Notes: generated by a model from the letters alone, not told the origin. A stretch of 64,000 nucleotides of DNA from Thermoplasmata archaeon (GCA_014894395.1 JADBLO010000119.1:1-64000); one strand, 5' to 3'; numbered from the stretch's first letter, positions 45,481-55,982 are shown. A program made the numbers and translations.

Positions 45481-48147
45481 ATGGCAGGACGGAATATCAC
45501 AAAAAAGATTGGGGCGTTGAAGTTTTCAGTGCTTTCGCCAACTGAGATTCGTAAGATGAGCGCTACAAAGGTTATTACTGCTGATACCTACGATGATGAC
45601 GGGTTCCCTATCACCATGGGGCTGATGGATCAGCGTCTTAGTGTCATTGAACCTGGGCTGCGTTGTAAGACGTGCGGATTGAAAGTCGGGAAAGACAAAT
45701 GTCCAGGGCATTTCGGGCATATTGATCTTGCGATGCCGGTGATTCATGTCGGGTTTGTAAAGACGATCAGGAATTCTTTACGAGCGACCTGTCGGAAATG
45801 CGGACGAATCCTTCTCTCCGATAAAGAGTTGGAGGAGTACCGAAAAACTATCATAAAAAACAGCTCAGAGGGACGCGACAACGCATACATGTTCAAGATG
45901 ATTATCAGCAGCGCGGTAAAAACAGACGCATGTCCACGGTGCGGGGCTATTAGTGGGAAAATCGACTTGGATAAACCCACGTCGTTTCGGGAGAACGGAA
46001 AGAAACTCACGCCAACAGAGATTCGAGAGTGGCTCGAGAAAATCCCTGATGAAGACCTTCCTTTATTAGATATTAATGTACATTCAGCGCGACCAGAATG
46101 GATGGTTCTGACCGTTTTACCGGTACCGCCGGTCACGGTACGACCGTCCGTTACCCTTGAGACTGGTGAACGATCAGAAGATGATCTGACCCATAAGCTT
46201 GTTGATGTCATCAGGATTAACCAGCGGTTACAGGAAAACCGGGACGCTGGAGCGCCTCAATTAATCGTCGAGGATCTCTGGGAGCTCTTACAGTACCATG
46301 TGACCACTTATCTGGATAATCAAACCTCTGGTATTCCGCCGGCGCGACATAGGTCCGGAAGACCACTGAAAACCCTTGCGCAACGATTGAAAGGAAAAGA
46401 AGGCAGGTTCAGAAGTAATCTTTCAGGGAAACGAGTGAATTTCTCCGCGCGTACGGTTATTTCACCGGACCCCAATCTGAGTATTAATGAAATTGGTGTA
46501 CCTGCAGAGATCGCCAGAGAACTCACCATACCTGTTCGTGTCACCACCCATAACCTTGAATGGTGTAAGAACCTCATTAAACAAACAGCTCAAGGGGAAA
46601 AGCCTGGTGACAACTACCGACCTCATGTGAACTACGTGAAACGATACCGTGAGGGTGTAGAGCAGCGTATGAAAGTCACAGAGAAAAACTCGGATGATAT
46701 CTCTGATAAACTTGAGCTTGGGTTTATCATCGAACGACAGCTCATGAATGGAGATATCGCGTTGTTCAATCGTCAGCCGTCCTTGCATCGGATGTCGATG
46801 ATGGCGCATCGAATTAAGGTCATGCCGAATCGGTCATTCCGATTCAACCTTTCTGTCTGTCCCCCGTATAACGCTGATTTTGATGGTGATGAAATGAACC
46901 TTCATGTGTTGCAGGGTGAAGAGGCAAAAGCAGAAGCAGAGATTCTCATGAAAGTGCAGGAGAATCTGATGTCACCTCGATTTGGTGGTATCATCATCGG
47001 TGGGCTGCATGATCATATTTCAGGCTGTTTCCTTCTTACCTATCAGGATAAGACGTTTTCAAAAGAGAAAACCTCTGAGATGTTGGCAACGTTCAAGTAT
47101 AAGGGGAAGTTCCCTGAGGTCCATGAAGAAAACGGTGAGAGTGTTGTCTACGGAAAAGATATCTTCAGCGTGTTACTCCCCAAGGACTTAAGCATCGAGT
47201 ATAAAGCAAAAGCATGTTTCCACTGTGAAGTCTGTAAAGCTGCTGAGTGTCCTAATGGTGCGTATGTGATCGTTAAAAACGGTAAACTGAAACAAGGAAT
47301 CGTTGACGAAAACAGCATTGGGGCATTCAAAGGCAGAATCATTGAGCGGATCATCAGAGATCATGGGACGACCGCAGGAAGAATGTTCATTGATGACGTC
47401 ACAAGGCTAGGGATCGCGGTGGTGACTGTTATCGGGTTTACCACGAGTATTGCTGATGAGGATATACCAGCGGAGGCAAAACGACAGATTGAGGAAGGAT
47501 TGCAGAAAGCACAAAACAAGATCAACACCTTAGTCACTGCATATGAACATGGGGAGCTTGAATCCCTCCCTGGTCGAAGCCTGGAAGAAACCTTAGAAAT
47601 GGAGATCATGCGAGTCACTGGTCGAGCAAGAGACATGGCTGGTGAAATCGCGAGTAAATACCTTGGGTTGAACAATAGCGCTGTCATCATGGCAAAATCA
47701 GGCGCCAGGGGATCCATGCTGAACCTGTCTCAGATGTCTGGGTGTGTCGGGCAACAAGCAGTCCGAGGAGAACGAATCTCCCGAGGATACAAGTACCGGA
47801 CTTTGCCGCATTTCAAAAAAGGAGACCTAGGAGCAAGTGCAAAAGGATTCGTTGCCAATAGTTACAAGAGCGGGCTGAACCCCACTGAATATTTCTTCCA
47901 TTCGATGGGAGGTCGAGAGGGTCTTGTTGATACCGCTGTTCGTACCTCCAGGTCAGGGTATATGCAGCGACGTCTCGTCAACGCATTAGAAGACCTTAAA
48001 GTAGAAAGCGACGGGACTGTACGACACACAAGTGGAGAAATCATCCAATTCATGTATGGTGAAGATGGGGTTGACCCTACACGAAGCACCGCAGGAAAAG
48101 CAGTGGATCTTGATCGGATCATTTATGATGTGAAACAGGAGGGATAA
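45481..48147 (+). CDS. rpoA1: RNA polymerase subunit A'
   Basis: The 888-residue N-terminal part of the largest subunit. It has zinc sites ([26 protein letters not shown] with CPRCGAI), the lid/rudder region [24 protein letters not shown], and the catalytic magnesium motif [12 protein letters not shown]. The bridge-helix/trigger part is [23 protein letters not shown]. It is split from A'' as usual in archaea; A'' starts 4 bases later. Confidence 0.97.
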   Translation: MAGRNITKKIGALKFSVLSPTEIRKMSATKVITADTYDDDGFPITMGLMDQRLSVIEPGLRCKTCGLKVGKDKCPGHFGHIDLAMPVIHVGFVKTIRNSLRATCRKCGRILLSDKELEEYRKTIIKNSSEGRDNAYMFKMIISSAVKTDACPRCGAISGKIDLDKPTSFRENGKKLTPTEIREWLEKIPDEDLPLLDINVHSARPEWMVLTVLPVPPVTVRPSVTLETGERSEDDLTHKLVDVIRINQRLQENRDAGAPQLIVEDLWELLQYHVTTYLDNQTSGIPPARHRSGRPLKTLAQRLKGKEGRFRSNLSGKRVNFSARTVISPDPNLSINEIGVPAEIARELTIPVRVTTHNLEWCKNLIKQTAQGEKPGDNYRPHVNYVKRYREGVEQRMKVTEKNSDDISDKLELGFIIERQLMNGDIALFNRQPSLHRMSMMAHRIKVMPNRSFRFNLSVCPPYNADFDGDEMNLHVLQGEEAKAEAEILMKVQENLMSPRFGGIIIGGLHDHISGCFLLTYQDKTFSKEKTSEMLATFKYKGKFPEVHEENGESVVYGKDIFSVLLPKDLSIEYKAKACFHCEVCKAAECPNGAYVIVKNGKLKQGIVDENSIGAFKGRIIERIIRDHGTTAGRMFIDDVTRLGIAVVTVIGFTTSIADEDIPAEAKRQIEEGLQKAQNKINTLVTAYEHGELESLPGRSLEETLEMEIMRVTGRARDMAGEIASKYLGLNNSAVIMAKSGARGSMLNLSQMSGCVGQQAVRGERISRGYKYRTLPHFKKGDLGASAKGFVANSYKSGLNPTEYFFHSMGGREGLVDTAVRTSRSGYMQRRLVNALEDLKVESDGTVRHTSGEIIQFMYGEDGVDPTRSTAGKAVDLDRIIYDVKQEG

Positions 48148-48151
48148 TCAC

Positions 48152-49627
48152 ATGGCAAAACCAGTTCCTAAGAAGAATCGCACACAAAAAAAAGTGGAGA
48201 AGAAAAAGCCTGTGAAATTGGCTAAGCCAAAAATCATCCCTGTTAACATAAAGAAACAACCCGTGAAAACAGTGGTAAAGAGCAAGGTCCTAAAACCTAC
48301 GAAAAAATTACAAAAAGTTGAGACTGTTCTCGAGAAGAAAAAACCAGTAGAAAAGAAAACAAAAAAAGAAACGAAAGCGTCTGAGAAAAAAATTGAGAAG
48401 AAAAAAGAGCCGGAGCGAACGTTCCTTCCCCCGCCAATAAAAACAGTAGAAGAACCGAAAGAATACAAGGTGATACGAGCAGAAATAAACAAACTGCTGA
48501 AAAACCATTTTCTGCCTATTTCTATTATCGATGGTATTGTCGAGCGTGTTGCACGGGATAAAAAATTAGAGGCTAAATTGAAATACATTGTTGAAAAAGC
48601 ACTTGAAGAATACGCGAAAAATCTGATTGACCCGACTGAAGCATGTGGCATAATTGGTGCGCAGAGCATCGGGGAGCCTGGCACACAGATGACCATGAGA
48701 ACGTTCCACTACGCTGGTGTCGCAGAAATTAACGTTACCCTTGGATTACCACGATTAATTGAGATAGTGGATGCCAGATCATCTCCATCAACTCCCATGA
48801 TGAACATTTATCTTCGAGATGAGTATCGGGTGAACCCAGATTTAGCAAAAGAGATCGCTAATAAGATAGAGATAACCCGGCTCACTGATGTTGCTGATAT
48901 CGAAATGGACCTCGTGAACATCACGATATCCATTAAACCAAATAAGAAAACCATGGAGAAAAAAGGAATCGCCATCAATGAACTATTGGAGCGGGTGCAG
49001 TCGGTCCGGAAACTTTCTGCGAAAATCGAAAAAGAAACCGTGAAAGTGACGTTGGATGAGCCTGGTTATAAGATACTTCAGAATACGAACGAGACACTCA
49101 AGAACCTGAAAATCAAGGGAATCGACGGGATCAAACGAGTCATCATCCGAAAGGAGCCGAATGAAGGGTATGTTATCTACAGCGAAGGCAGTAATCTCAA
49201 AGAAGTCTTAGATATCGAAGGCGTTGACCCCTACCGGACAACAACGAATGATATCCATGGGATTGCTAGGGAACTAGGGATTGAAGCAGCACGAAACATG
49301 ATCATCCATGAAGCAAATGCTACCTTGTCAGAACAGGGGTTGAATGTTGATATGAGACATATCATGCTTGTTGCTGATGTGATGACTGCTGATGGGACCG
49401 TCCGGGCGATTGGCCGACATGGTGTCAGTGGTGAGAAAAGTTCAGTTCTTTCACGAGCAGCGTTTGAAATCACGGTGAATCATCTCCTGCTGGCGAGTCA
49501 GCGGGGAGAATCAGACGAGCTCAATGGTGTCGCAGAGAACATTATCGTTGGGCAGCCAGTGAACCTTGGTACTGGTGCGATTGAACTTGTTATGAATACA
49601 AGAAAACCAAAACAGAAGGGGAAATAG
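48152..49627 (+). CDS. rpoA2: RNA polymerase subunit A'' with a lysine-rich N-terminal extension
   Basis: The C-terminal part of the largest subunit. From about residue 105 it follows the family ([46 protein letters not shown], and late [19 protein letters not shown]). The first roughly 90 residues are a low-complexity basic tail ([14 protein letters not shown]..., [19 protein letters not shown]), making the protein 491 aa instead of about 380-400. The ATG at 48152 is the natural start, 4 bases after A'. Archaeal A'' proteins normally start near the family core, so this tail is an addition. Confidence 0.96.
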   Translation: MAKPVPKKNRTQKKVEKKKPVKLAKPKIIPVNIKKQPVKTVVKSKVLKPTKKLQKVETVLEKKKPVEKKTKKETKASEKKIEKKKEPERTFLPPPIKTVEEPKEYKVIRAEINKLLKNHFLPISIIDGIVERVARDKKLEAKLKYIVEKALEEYAKNLIDPTEACGIIGAQSIGEPGTQMTMRTFHYAGVAEINVTLGLPRLIEIVDARSSPSTPMMNIYLRDEYRVNPDLAKEIANKIEITRLTDVADIEMDLVNITISIKPNKKTMEKKGIAINELLERVQSVRKLSAKIEKETVKVTLDEPGYKILQNTNETLKNLKIKGIDGIKRVIIRKEPNEGYVIYSEGSNLKEVLDIEGVDPYRTTTNDIHGIARELGIEAARNMIIHEANATLSEQGLNVDMRHIMLVADVMTADGTVRAIGRHGVSGEKSSVLSRAAFEITVNHLLLASQRGESDELNGVAENIIVGQPVNLGTGAIELVMNTRKPKQKGK

Positions 49628-49930
49628 ATGGTAGACGTAAATAAAGCATTAAAAGATGTTTCAAAGAAAGGAAAGATCATTATCGGGGAAAAACAGACGA
49701 AAGCAGCGATCCAGAAGGGTACAGCAAAACTCGTGGTAATGGCAAATAACTGCCCGTACGCCAAAGCTATTACCACCCTTGTAACGGAAAACAAGGTGCC
49801 ACTATACAATTACACCTCCAATGGTGTTGAGCTTGGGTATACCTGCGGGAAGAGCTTTGCGGTTTCCTCCTTTGCAGTGCTTGCTGAAGGGGAATCAAAC
49901 ATCCTGCAGCTCGTGAAGAAAAGGAAATAA
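49628..49930 (+). CDS. rpl30e: Ribosomal protein eL30
   Basis: A 100-residue protein of the L7Ae/L30e fold. It has KGKIIIGEKQTKAAIQKGTAKLVVMANNCP, then LYNYTSNGVELGYTCGKSFAVSSFAVL. It follows rpoA2 directly, the conserved archaeal position, and is co-transcribed with the polymerase genes. Confidence 0.96.
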   Translation: MVDVNKALKDVSKKGKIIIGEKQTKAAIQKGTAKLVVMANNCPYAKAITTLVTENKVPLYNYTSNGVELGYTCGKSFAVSSFAVLAEGESNILQLVKKRK

Positions 49931-49935
49931 CCAGA

Positions 49936-50361
49936 ATGGCAGAGATAACCCTTTCAAACGAGACCGTTCAGTATATCAACCTTGCATCCATACATTCTGG
50001 GGCAAACATCAGAGACTGTGTCGTTGAGGATGACCGTGTGGTGTTTGTCGTTGAGAAAGGACAACTCGGGATCGCTATAGGAAGCAAAGCGAAGAATCTG
50101 GAGAAGCTCCGGTCTCTTTTTAAGAAAAGTGTGAAGTTCGTTGAATTTGATGAGGATAAAGCCAGGTTTGTACAAAATCTCTGCAAACCCTATGAAGTGA
50201 CCAAGGTCAGCCTTGAAGGAAACGATGATGCAAGCGTGGTGCGAATAGAGGTGAACCCCAGGGATAAGTCAAAATTGATTGGGAAAGGCGGACGAAACAT
50301 CAATATGATCCGGAAGATGGCACAACGTCATCATCCGATAAAGGATGTTCAAATCGTTTAG
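49936..50361 (+). CDS. nusA: NusA-like KH-domain transcription factor
   Basis: A 141-residue protein with two KH domains and no bacterial S1 part, the archaeal NusA-like form. KH1 contains KGQLGIAIGSKAKNLEKL. KH2 contains NPRDKSKLIGKGGRNINMIRKMAQ. In many archaea rps12, rps7 and elongation factor genes follow. Here the polymerase operon ends after this gene. Confidence 0.94.
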   Translation: MAEITLSNETVQYINLASIHSGANIRDCVVEDDRVVFVVEKGQLGIAIGSKAKNLEKLRSLFKKSVKFVEFDEDKARFVQNLCKPYEVTKVSLEGNDDASVVRIEVNPRDKSKLIGKGGRNINMIRKMAQRHHPIKDVQIV

Positions 50362-50425
50362 GACATCTCTCCTGTAGGTAATACTTTTAAAGGGTGTTGT
50401 ATTCCAGGATGGTAGGGGGTATCGT

Positions 50426-51880
50426 GTGCGCATACGAGCTCATCCCATTATTGATTTTAAGAAACGAGCGGAGCTTCCGTTTTATTTTCAAAAAAAGAAG
50501 ATAGTTGGCGAGGAGGGTGACACGATCGCCGCTGCGTTGCATGCGGCAGGGGTGAGAACGTTGACGACCAGTCTCAAGTACGGGAGTCCTCGAGGGTTTT
50601 TTTGCGGGATTGGGAAATGTTCCTCGTGTCTGATGAGGGTGAACGGTGTTCCGAATGTGCGGACTTGTATCGCGCCTTTGAAAGAAGGAATCCTTGTTGA
50701 AATGCAAGAGAAACTCGCTGAGTTACCAGACGCAGAGTTCTTCGGAGAACCCAAAAAAACTATCGATGTTGATGTGCTGATTGTTGGTGCTGGTCCTGCT
50801 GGCCTGTGCGCAGCAATCGAGAGTGCGGCGCAGGGAGCATCGGTCTTGATTGTTGATGAAAACCAAAGTGTTGGGGGACAGTTGGTTAAACAGACCCATA
50901 AGTTCTTTGGTTCCAAACAAGAACGTGCAGGCACCCGGGGTATTGATATCGCAAAAGAACTGGAAAACGACCTGCGGAGACTGGAGAGTGAAGGGAAAAT
51001 CCAGGTTATGATCGATGCGACCGTTATTGGCTGTTATGAGAGTGACAAAAAGCATCGGTTTGGGGTGGTGGAACGCCGTGAATACACAAGTACATTGTAC
51101 GACGTTCGATGTGACGCAGTGATCCTGGCTTGTGGTGCTATGGAGAACATGCTGTTGTTCCCTGGTAACGACCTGCCCGGGGTGTACGGAGCTGGTGCTG
51201 TTCAGACACTTATGAACGTCTATGGGGTAAAGCCAGGTGAGCGTGTCCTTATGGTTGGCGCAGGTAACGTCGGCTTGATTGTGTCATATCAATTATTACA
51301 GGCCGGTATTGCAGTTGACCGGGTCGTTGAGGCAGCCCCCGTTATAGGCGGGTATAATGTTCATGCAGCGAAACTCCGACGATGCGGCGTGCCGATACAA
51401 ACCTCTCATTCTATCAAAGAAGTTTGCGGCGAGAAGAAAGTGGAAGGCGCGGTTGTCGTACGACTTGATGAGAATTGGAAACCAATCAAAGACTCGGAGG
51501 AATATATCAAATGTGATACGATTTGTCTTGCGGTTGGTTTGACTCCTTCGACTCGATTGCTCTCTCAGATTGGCGTTGATCTTGAGTTTATTCCTGAGGC
51601 AGGTGGGTACGTCGCTCCTCATGATGGGGCGATGCAGACGTCGGTCAAAGGCGTGTATGTGGCAGGGGATGCCTCTGGTATTGAGGAGGCATCAACCGCG
51701 ATGATCGAAGGAAAAATTGCTGGTCTTTCCCCAGCAATCCTTCTAGGTCGTTCTAAGAATAAGAAACTCTTAGCACAGTATCGTGAGGAACTCGCGCAAC
51801 TCCGAGCAGGGCCTTTTGGGGAAAAACCACGGATCGCAAAGCAAAAAATAGCAACACTGGCGGAGGCACACCATGCGTGA
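50426..51880 (+). CDS. FAD/NAD(P)-type oxidoreductase subunit with [2Fe-2S] domain (proline-dehydrogenase alpha-like)
   Basis: A 484-residue protein. Residues about 10-95 are a [2Fe-2S] domain (FCGIGKCSSCLMRVNG...C). The rest is a two-dinucleotide flavoprotein (VDVLIVGAGPAGLCAA near 110-125, VLMVGAGNVGLIVSYQ near 270). This layout matches the alpha subunits of archaeal dye-linked L-proline dehydrogenase, hydroxyproline or sarcosine oxidases, and opine dehydrogenases. Three partner genes follow with overlapping ends. GTG at 50426 is the start. It probably relays electrons from the beta subunit to a ferredoxin or NAD. Confidence 0.86.
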   Translation: MRIRAHPIIDFKKRAELPFYFQKKKIVGEEGDTIAAALHAAGVRTLTTSLKYGSPRGFFCGIGKCSSCLMRVNGVPNVRTCIAPLKEGILVEMQEKLAELPDAEFFGEPKKTIDVDVLIVGAGPAGLCAAIESAAQGASVLIVDENQSVGGQLVKQTHKFFGSKQERAGTRGIDIAKELENDLRRLESEGKIQVMIDATVIGCYESDKKHRFGVVERREYTSTLYDVRCDAVILACGAMENMLLFPGNDLPGVYGAGAVQTLMNVYGVKPGERVLMVGAGNVGLIVSYQLLQAGIAVDRVVEAAPVIGGYNVHAAKLRRCGVPIQTSHSIKEVCGEKKVEGAVVVRLDENWKPIKDSEEYIKCDTICLAVGLTPSTRLLSQIGVDLEFIPEAGGYVAPHDGAMQTSVKGVYVAGDASGIEEASTAMIEGKIAGLSPAILLGRSKNKKLLAQYREELAQLRAGPFGEKPRIAKQKIATLAEAHHA

Positions 51881-52334
51881 GTATGAGAAAACCGGTTTAC
51901 TCTCGATGAAAGAGTTGCAGGTTCCCTCAAAGAAGCAGCTAGCAAAAGGGGTCGCAATCCTTGAGTGTGTTCAGGAGATCCCTTGTAACCCATGCGTGGA
52001 TTCCTGTCCGGTTCATGCGATCTCTATGAAAGATATCAACGCGCCACCAGTGAATGATTTTGAGAAGTGCATTGGGTGTACGAAATGTGTTGGCGTGTGT
52101 CCTGGTTTAGCAATTTTTGTGGTAAAAGTCAAAGACGATAAAGCATGGGTAACGTTACCGTATGAATTTATTACAGTGCCTAAGGTAGGAGACAGTGTAC
52201 AAGCATTGGATAGAACAGGTACGGTACGGAGTAAAGCGTTAGTTAAAAAAATAGTGAAGCATGGGAAAACCATGGTTGTTACGATTGAGGTCGAGAGCTG
52301 TTTGGCAATGGATATTAGGAACATAAAGGTTTGA
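51873..52334 (+). CDS. Two-cluster ferredoxin-like subunit
   Basis: A 153-residue protein with two [4Fe-4S] motifs, IPCNPCVDSCPVHAI and CIGCTKCVGVCPGLAI, and a beta-rich C-terminal half. Its start overlaps the alpha-like gene by 8 bases. In proline-dehydrogenase or sarcosine-oxidase-like clusters a protein of this kind carries electrons between the flavins and the outside acceptor. Confidence 0.85.
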   Translation: MREYEKTGLLSMKELQVPSKKQLAKGVAILECVQEIPCNPCVDSCPVHAISMKDINAPPVNDFEKCIGCTKCVGVCPGLAIFVVKVKDDKAWVTLPYEFITVPKVGDSVQALDRTGTVRSKALVKKIVKHGKTMVVTIEVESCLAMDIRNIKV

Positions 52335-52337
52335 TGC

Positions 52338-52610
52338 ATGAAGCGAAGTATCGTCTGTCGATGTGAAGATATCAGCGAAGAAGATGTAATTCAAGCAATT
52401 GAGGAAGGGTACACGGATATCGAGGAGCTTCGCAAGAAACTACGGATTGGCATGGGTCCTTGTCAGGGTCGTGTCTGTATTCAGCTGGTGGCACGAATCC
52501 TTGAGAGGAAAACCGGCAAGAAGATATCAAAGATTCGGCTTCCGACGGTCCGGCCTCCGTTGGTTCCTGTGTCTCTTGGAACACTGGCAAGTGAGAACGA
52601 TGAAAAGTAA
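52338..52610 (+). CDS. BFD-like [2Fe-2S] protein
   Basis: A 90-residue protein with the BFD-type pattern: IVCRCEDISEEDV (Cys7, Cys9) and GPCQGRVC (Cys42, Cys47). Small subunits of this type occur in proline and sarcosine dehydrogenase complexes. It begins 3 bases after the ferredoxin stop. Its end overlaps the next start by 11 bases. Confidence 0.88.
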   Translation: MKRSIVCRCEDISEEDVIQAIEEGYTDIEELRKKLRIGMGPCQGRVCIQLVARILERKTGKKISKIRLPTVRPPLVPVSLGTLASENDEK

Positions 52611-53748
52611 GGCGGATGTCGTCATCATTGGCGGTGGAGTGAACGGTTGTTCTCTTGCGTACCGTCTCGCAAAAAAAGGGTTGGATGTCGTCGTTGTTGA
52701 GAAAAGATATCTTTCAGCGGGTGCGACTGGCGCGTGTGGTGCTGGGATTCGGCAGCAGTGGTCCACACGGGAGAACGCGCAACTTGCGATTCAAAGTGTT
52801 AAGATCTTCGAACGGTTAAGTAAGCAGCTTGGTCAGGATATTGAGTTCCGTCAAGGCGGGTATCTGATTGCTGTTCATGATGAAAAAGAGATGAAGCAAG
52901 CAGAAAAGAATGTCGCGATGCAGCGATCCCTTGGGTTAACAGTCAATATCTTGGAACCAGAGGAAATAACCGGTGTTGTCCCCATCCTTGATATCAAGGG
53001 GATGAGGGCGATTGGTGCGACGTTCTGTCCGACCGATGGTCATGCGAACCCTTTTAAAACCACGTTTGCGTATGCGGATGCAGCACGAAAACTTGGTGCT
53101 GAAATCAACACCCATACCACAGTAATTAATGTGAAAACAGCAAAGAAAACAATTCGTGCAGTGGTGACTGATCAGGGGACCATACAGACGGACGTGGTCG
53201 TAAACGCTGCAGGGATTGATTCTAAAACAATAGCTGAGATGGTAAAGGTAAAACTGCCTCTCACCCCGTTCCGTAAGGAGATACTGGCAACAGAGCGGCT
53301 GCAGCCGTTGTTTGAAGCCATGGTGATTTCTTTTAAAGACGGGATTTATTTTAGTCAGCAGAAAGAAGGACAGATCGTTGGTGGCATCCCCATCCCCGAG
53401 GAGAAAGGAGGGTATAAGACGATGCCAACGTTTGCGTTTCTTTCGCATATGGCACAAACATTGACGAGGTATGCTCCGGTGTTAAAACATGTGAATGTGT
53501 TGCGGCATTGGACCGGGTTTTATGATGTGACTCCTGACGCGAGGCCTATCCTTGGTGAGGTAAAAGAGGTGAAAGGCTTCATCCAGTGTAGTGGGTTTAG
53601 TGGTCATGGATTTATGATATCACCGATGGTATCATTCCTCCTTACCGAGTTGATCGCTGAACAAAAGACTTCTGAGGTCCTTGAAAGTCTTAGCCTTGAT
53701 CGATTCAAAGGAAAGAACATCGAAAAGGAGCTCTCAGTCGTTGGCTAG
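52600..53748 (+). CDS. FAD-dependent amino acid dehydrogenase (DAO family, proline-dehydrogenase beta-like)
   Basis: A 382-residue D-amino-acid-oxidase-fold flavoprotein. It begins SKADVVIIGGGVNGCSLAYRLA with the GxGxxG near 9-14. It has GATGACGAGIRQQWSTREN, and a late GFYDVTPDARPILGEV and GFSGHGFMISP. It is the probable substrate-oxidising subunit; family members act on L-proline, sarcosine, glycine or D-amino acids. The specificity here cannot be read from the sequence. A longer frame to 52399 is an artefact overlapping the BFD gene. It is the last of four co-transcribed genes. Confidence 0.88.
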   Translation: MKSKADVVIIGGGVNGCSLAYRLAKKGLDVVVVEKRYLSAGATGACGAGIRQQWSTRENAQLAIQSVKIFERLSKQLGQDIEFRQGGYLIAVHDEKEMKQAEKNVAMQRSLGLTVNILEPEEITGVVPILDIKGMRAIGATFCPTDGHANPFKTTFAYADAARKLGAEINTHTTVINVKTAKKTIRAVVTDQGTIQTDVVVNAAGIDSKTIAEMVKVKLPLTPFRKEILATERLQPLFEAMVISFKDGIYFSQQKEGQIVGGIPIPEEKGGYKTMPTFAFLSHMAQTLTRYAPVLKHVNVLRHWTGFYDVTPDARPILGEVKEVKGFIQCSGFSGHGFMISPMVSFLLTELIAEQKTSEVLESLSLDRFKGKNIEKELSVVG

Positions 53749-53785
53749 TCGTAACCATAATAAATATTGGTTTGGTATCGTGTCG

Positions 53786-55672
53786 ATGTCTATGGATTAT
53801 AAAGCGATTGGTTTTAAGGCCGGATTAGAGATTCATCAGCAACTTGATACCCATAAGTTGTTTTGTCAGTGCCAATCCAAGATTACAGAGAATGCTGAGT
53901 ATACATTTGAAAGACTGCTTCGACCAACGCAAAGTGAACTTGGTGATGTTGACCGGGCTGCACTTGAAGAAGCAGCGCGGAAGAGACGGTTCCTGTATTC
54001 CGCCTCAGGGACATCAACGTGTCTGGTGGAGGCAGATGAGGAGCCGCCACATGCTGCGAACGAAGAAGCAATCGATATCTGTCTAACCATGGCGATGCTT
54101 CTTGGCGCAAAACCGGTAGATGAAATACAGTTCATGAGGAAAATCGTCATTGACGGATCTAACACCACCGGGTTTCAGCGAACCGCCTTGGTTGCGATGG
54201 GTGGGTCACTTACGAACGTGCGGATTTCCAGCCTTGCCTTAGAGGAGGATGCTGCTCGGAAGCTCACCGAGAAAGAGAAACTGGTGAACTACGGTCTTGA
54301 CCGTCTTGGGATACCACTTATTGAGATCACCACCGAGGCAGATATCACCTCTCCAGAGCATGCACAGCAGGTAGTTGAACAGCTTGGGGTGCTGTTGCAG
54401 GCGACAAAAAAGGTGAAACGAGGGTTAGGGACGATACGACAGGATCTGAATATTTCTATCGCGTACGGAGCACGTATCGAGGTCAAAGGGATACAATCGC
54501 TGAGTTCAATTTCAAAGGTAGCGGAAAATGAAGCGCTCCGACAGAAGGGTGTTCTGGAAATCGCAGAAACATTAAGGAGTCGAGCCAAGAAAAGCGATCT
54601 GAAGGGTATTCATAGTATTGACTTGTCCGCTGTGTTTATGAATTCAAAATCGAAACTGATTCAGAATCAGCTAAAAAACAAGGGACTTGTCAAGGGAATC
54701 CGTCTTGCTGGATATCATGGGTTGCTTAAATTGGAGCAGACACGTATCGGGAAAGACCTTGCGGTCTACACAGGTCTTGCCTCAGGTATCGGCGGTATTA
54801 TCCATAGCGATGAGATGCCAGGCTATGGTTTCTCAGAACAAGAGATGCAGGAAGTGAGTAAGCGATTACAACTGGGTAGCCAGGATGCGTTTGTCCTCGC
54901 GCTCGGTAATGAAACCATGGTTGATGCTGCCTTAAATGCTGTTCTGCGAAGGGCAACGATGTTTTTTGATGGAGTTCCTGAAGAGGTCCGCAGAAGCCTT
55001 CCGGATAACACGACTGAGTATATGCGACCGTTACCAGGCGCCGCACGCATGTATCCAGAGACAGATGTGCCTCCAGTGCGAATAACAACAGAACGATTAC
55101 GACGGATACAACTCCCAGAGAAACCTGAGGAGAAACGAAAGCGACTTACCATGCAGTACAACCTGAATGAGGAGCAAATCAATCAGTTGCTCTCCAGCGG
55201 CTATGAAGACGATTTCGAACGGCTGGCGAAGCAATTCCCTGTCCTGGAAAGTGTGATCATGCGGACGTATCTGAATACGTTTTCGGAGCTGCAAAACGAA
55301 GGGATACGACTAGAATTTATCGATGAAAAAATGCTCATCGAGGTGTTTACTGCTTTATTAAAAGGAAGGTATGCAAAAGAAGCAGTCCCTGCTATCTTGA
55401 AATATCTTGTCATGCATCCCGATTCATCTGTGGAGGATGCGATTCAAGGGTGCGGTTTCCAACCCACGGGGGAAAAGGAGATCGTACTGGTTGTACGGAG
55501 AATCGTTGCAGAGCGAAAAGACTTTGTCAAAGAACGAGGGATGAGCGCGCTTGGTCCACTCATGGGTCTGGTGATGAAGGAGCTGCGAGGAAAGGCTGAC
55601 GGCAAGCTGATCAGTACAACCCTTCATGAGGAGATTGTAAAGATTATTTCGTCGACCACTCAAACCAACTAA
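53786..55672 (+). CDS. gatE: Glu-tRNA(Gln) amidotransferase subunit E
   Basis: A 628-residue archaeal GatE, which with GatD converts Glu-tRNA(Gln) to Gln-tRNA(Gln). It starts DYKAIGFKAGLEIHQQLDTHKLFC with CQC. It has DGSNTTGFQRTALVAMGG, LGTIRQDLNISI, the AspRS-like insert and the helical tail. Start is ATG at 53786 or 53792; the longer frame lies in the preceding gene. GatD is not in the window. Its end overlaps the convergent gene by 29 bases. Confidence 0.95.
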   Translation: MSMDYKAIGFKAGLEIHQQLDTHKLFCQCQSKITENAEYTFERLLRPTQSELGDVDRAALEEAARKRRFLYSASGTSTCLVEADEEPPHAANEEAIDICLTMAMLLGAKPVDEIQFMRKIVIDGSNTTGFQRTALVAMGGSLTNVRISSLALEEDAARKLTEKEKLVNYGLDRLGIPLIEITTEADITSPEHAQQVVEQLGVLLQATKKVKRGLGTIRQDLNISIAYGARIEVKGIQSLSSISKVAENEALRQKGVLEIAETLRSRAKKSDLKGIHSIDLSAVFMNSKSKLIQNQLKNKGLVKGIRLAGYHGLLKLEQTRIGKDLAVYTGLASGIGGIIHSDEMPGYGFSEQEMQEVSKRLQLGSQDAFVLALGNETMVDAALNAVLRRATMFFDGVPEEVRRSLPDNTTEYMRPLPGAARMYPETDVPPVRITTERLRRIQLPEKPEEKRKRLTMQYNLNEEQINQLLSSGYEDDFERLAKQFPVLESVIMRTYLNTFSELQNEGIRLEFIDEKMLIEVFTALLKGRYAKEAVPAILKYLVMHPDSSVEDAIQGCGFQPTGEKEIVLVVRRIVAERKDFVKERGMSALGPLMGLVMKELRGKADGKLISTTLHEEIVKIISSTTQTN

Positions 55673-55982
55673 CGTTTCCGTTCTCTAGAATGCTCTTGAT
55701 ATGGTCTTGTTCTGGGGTACGAATTGTTTTTCTTGTTTTAAACCAGACAAAGAGGATTTTATCGTCTTCAAATTGAATTCCATCGATAGGATCCCCAAGA
55801 TACCGGAAATTTTCAGGGTTATAGGGGTACTGTTTCATGAACGTGTGATATTGTTGTGAGGTGAGTTTCCCTATTCTTTGATGTAACGGGGTAATTGCTG
55901 TTCGATAGGAGAGTGCTATTCCTACGATGACTCCGATTATAATACCGATGAAAAATACCCATACCGTCATTAATGAATCCAT
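55644..55982 (-). CDS. Membrane-anchored Holliday-junction-endonuclease-like protein
   Basis: A 112-residue protein from the ATG at 55982, which has GTGAGG about 8 bases upstream; an in-frame ATG at 56036 adds 18 residues. Residues about 1-25 form one membrane segment (VWVFFIGIIIGVIVGIALSY). The rest, with FRYLGDPIDGIQFEDDKILFVWFKT, then TPEQDHIKSILENGNVSWFEW, resembles the archaeal Holliday-junction-resolvase-related nuclease family. However, the E-x-K of the PD-(D/E)xK site reads W-F-K, so it may be inactive. Its function is unknown. Confidence 0.7.
   Translation of the reverse strand: MDSLMTVWVFFIGIIIGVIVGIALSYRTAITPLHQRIGKLTSQQYHTFMKQYPYNPENFRYLGDPIDGIQFEDDKILFVWFKTRKTIRTPEQDHIKSILENGNVSWFEWSTK

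Noticed and set aside
52399-52599. N-terminal extension of the amino-acid dehydrogenase frame
   Set aside because: It runs through the BFD-like gene in another frame and is Trp/Arg-rich. The FAD motif follows directly after the ATG at 52600.
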